This document shows, in pieces, positions 62,634 through 64,000 of a DNA stretch of 64,000 nucleotides. Each line of letters starts with the position of its first letter. Within the stretch, counting starts at the first letter, position 1. The translations under genes were made by a program, and so were the position numbers. The notes beneath the pieces are model-generated. The model saw only the letters and a program-made list of their open reading frames with translations, was not told the origin of the DNA and did no database searches. This stretch comes from a bacterium (GTDB lineage Bacteria > Electryoneota > B3-LCP): NCBI GenBank assembly GCA_026394195.1, contig JAPKYS010000057.1, forward strand, positions 1-64,000, given 5' to 3'.

Positions 62634-63416
62634 TTACAAGCTGATCTGTCCGATCAGGTAGGTTACGGCCTGACCGGCGATTAAAACCCTGTCGCCGTCC
62701 AGCCGACATTGCAGCGAACCGACTCGCTGGGAAATCTGCCGAGCCTTCAGTTCAGATTTTCCCAACCGCTTGGACCAATAGGGGGTCAGCAGGGTGTGCG
62801 CCGAACCGGTTACCGGATCTTCGGGGATGCCTACGTTTGGAGCGAAGAAACGGGAGACGAAATCGACTTCGTCGCCGGGAGCCGTCACGACGACGCCCCG
62901 CTTCGAGGCTCTGGTCATGCGCTGAAAATCAGGATCGAAGTTGGAAATCAATCGTTCGGTGGCGTAGACCAGCATCCAATCGTCTCTGCCCTGCCAGGCT
63001 TCCATTGGGTCCAATCCCAGGCTTTCAATCAGAGCAGCCGGCGGATCGATGGGTTGCGGGACGTCGGCGGGGAAATCCAATTCGTACAGATCGCCTTTCT
63101 TGCGCACGTACAGCGTTCCGCTGCGGGATTCAAAATGGATGCGGTCGCCGGAAAAGCCTTCATGCCGGAAGAGGACGTTAGCCGCCGCCAGAGTCGCATG
63201 ACCGCACAGGTCGACTTCGACTTTCGGAGTGAACCAGCGCAGCCGAAAATGGTCGCCTTCAGGCGCGTAGAAAGCGGTTTCCGAGAGGTTGTTTTCCGCG
63301 GCGATGGCTTGCAGCGTCTGATCCGGCAGCCAGGTCAGTAGCGGGATGACCGCCGCCGGGTTGCCTCCGAACAGGTGGTCGGTAAAGGCATCGATGTGGT
63401 AGATGGGGTGTGGCAT
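62634..63416 (-). CDS. PhzF family epimerase/isomerase-like protein
   Basis: The 260-aa protein has IDAFTDHLFGGNPAAVIPL and ENNLSETAFYAPEG with the family Glu, CGHATLAAANVLF, and GIPEDPVTGSAH. PhzF proteins act as isomerases; here the substrate is unknown. It is just upstream of the isochorismatase gene. Confidence 0.92.
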   Translation of the reverse strand: MPHPIYHIDAFTDHLFGGNPAAVIPLLTWLPDQTLQAIAAENNLSETAFYAPEGDHFRLRWFTPKVEVDLCGHATLAAANVLFRHEGFSGDRIHFESRSGTLYVRKKGDLYELDFPADVPQPIDPPAALIESLGLDPMEAWQGRDDWMLVYATERLISNFDPDFQRMTRASKRGVVVTAPGDEVDFVSRFFAPNVGIPEDPVTGSAHTLLTPYWSKRLGKSELKARQISQRVGSLQCRLDGDRVLIAGQAVTYLIGQISL

Positions 63417-63419
63417 GGA

Positions 63420-64000
63420 TTATTTTTGAGCAGTTACCGTTTGTAGAGTATCAAAGAAACGCTTGGCGCTTGGTAGTTGTTGCCGAATTTTAGCAGGATC
63501 GAGACATGCTAATATCTTAAAGGAAATTTCTCCTTTGTCGTACTCACGCTTTGTGGTATTTTTGGTAGCTTTTTCAAGTCCAGCAAGAATATCATCCTTT
63601 GGTATTACTTCGATATCAATATTCGAAGATAGCGACTTGACGTGAAAGCCATCTCCATAGAACTCAGCAAGTCCCTCTTTGTCTGCATAGAACCACGACT
63701 CCATGACCTGAACCATGAGGTGCGCATTCTCGTTCTTCGCTGCCTTCGGTTTTTCCCAGTCATCACGAGCACGTAAGTGAGCCCAGGGTTTGGTAGTATC
63801 ACTTACTTGATCTTCGCTGTCCACCAACAAGATAATAAAATCCGCTCCGGTAGTAGATTTCAGGGCGTTACAGAAATAACTAAATGCTTTGTTCCTAGAT
63901 CCACACGCGATAATTTTAAACGTTTTGTTTTCAAAGCCAGCGCTCTGGATTAATTTCCTGAACCCTTCACGGCATCTCGTACGTAAATCCTGACCTCTTC
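63420..64000 (-). CDS. DUF4276 (TOPRIM-like) protein, N-terminus cut by edge
   Basis: The frame is open from the right edge to a stop at 63420. It reads GQDLRTRCREGF, FKIIACGSRNKAF, IILLVDSEDQV, PWAHLRARDDW, LMVQVMESWFYADKEGLAEFYG and SFKILACLDPAKIRQQLPSAKRFF, all typical of DUF4276. About ten residues are missing at the N-terminus. These proteins usually follow an AAA ATPase gene, which would lie beyond the window, as in RloAB-like systems. Confidence 0.8.
   Translation of the reverse strand, partial: RGQDLRTRCREGFRKLIQSAGFENKTFKIIACGSRNKAFSYFCNALKSTTGADFIILLVDSEDQVSDTTKPWAHLRARDDWEKPKAAKNENAHLMVQVMESWFYADKEGLAEFYGDGFHVKSLSSNIDIEVIPKDDILAGLEKATKNTTKREYDKGEISFKILACLDPAKIRQQLPSAKRFFDTLQTVTAQK

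Overview
The window looks like chromosomal DNA from a Gram-negative bacterium of the FCB superphylum, probably one of its uncultured lineages (Zixibacteria, Marinimicrobia or KSB1-like). The evidence is three secreted proteins with a type IX-style C-terminal sorting domain (an NPFN motif, ending in VLLK), a beta-barrel porin, an Mla-type lipid transporter pair, a pilin-like protein with the GGGNSF motif, and otherwise typical bacterial housekeeping genes. Base composition is near 50 % GC by eye, with clearly AT-rich islets. TGA is used as a normal stop. No rRNA, tRNA or CRISPR array was recognised.

Layout: 1-4067 (minus) secreted repeat protein (cut by the edge) and a large beta-helix protein. 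4310-7563 (plus) lysine catabolism pair: aldehyde dehydrogenase and lysine 6-aminotransferase. 7627-9424 (minus) AT-rich AAA ATPase plus PIN-nuclease pair, a likely acquired defence module, followed by an orphan antitoxin-like gene. 10046-23749 (mostly plus) VIT/VWA protein, a methyltransferase-ATP-grasp fusion, porin, DUF3467, subtilase, CoA-binding, STAS, DUF4139 and RecG. 23750-26006 an AT-rich islet bounded by inverted copies of a heptamer tract. 26007-27624 parA-parB. 27632-30146 an acetyltransferase flanked by a broken copy of the parB 3' end, then an AAA ATPase plus TOPRIM pair. 30143-42970 dipeptidase, FKBP lipoprotein, aldolase, a toxin-antitoxin-like pair with a nonsense codon, TrkA-TrkH, YbbR, TsaD, a VWA membrane protein, MtgA, a TPR lipoprotein and EpmA. 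43041-63416 (all minus) a secreted sialidase-like protein, a redox sigma-factor operon, a deoxyhypusine synthase-like protein, an eRF1-like protein, MlaFE, a peptidase-propeller-barrel protein, CcsA, and a run of small metabolic genes. The right edge cuts a DUF4276 TOPRIM gene.

The most notable finding is in 45651-47372 on the minus strand. A 60-codon membrane-protein gene has an in-frame TGA in the context GVST-(TGA)-MSGAC. It reads on to a stop one base before thioredoxin. A hairpin with a G-starting loop lies 23 nt after the TGA, as expected for a bacterial SECIS. The operon continues with thioredoxin, an ECF sigma factor, a ZAS-type (H-x3-C-x2-C) anti-sigma factor and a DUF1858 protein, and an ECF-like promoter lies upstream. 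This looks like a selenocysteine-linked redox stress regulon.

A second theme is intergenic structure. Seven tracts of degenerate tandem repeats with a strict 7- or 8-nt period (different words, same period) occur in spacers. There are also several GC-rich palindromes and a 172-bp element with 16-bp terminal inverted repeats.
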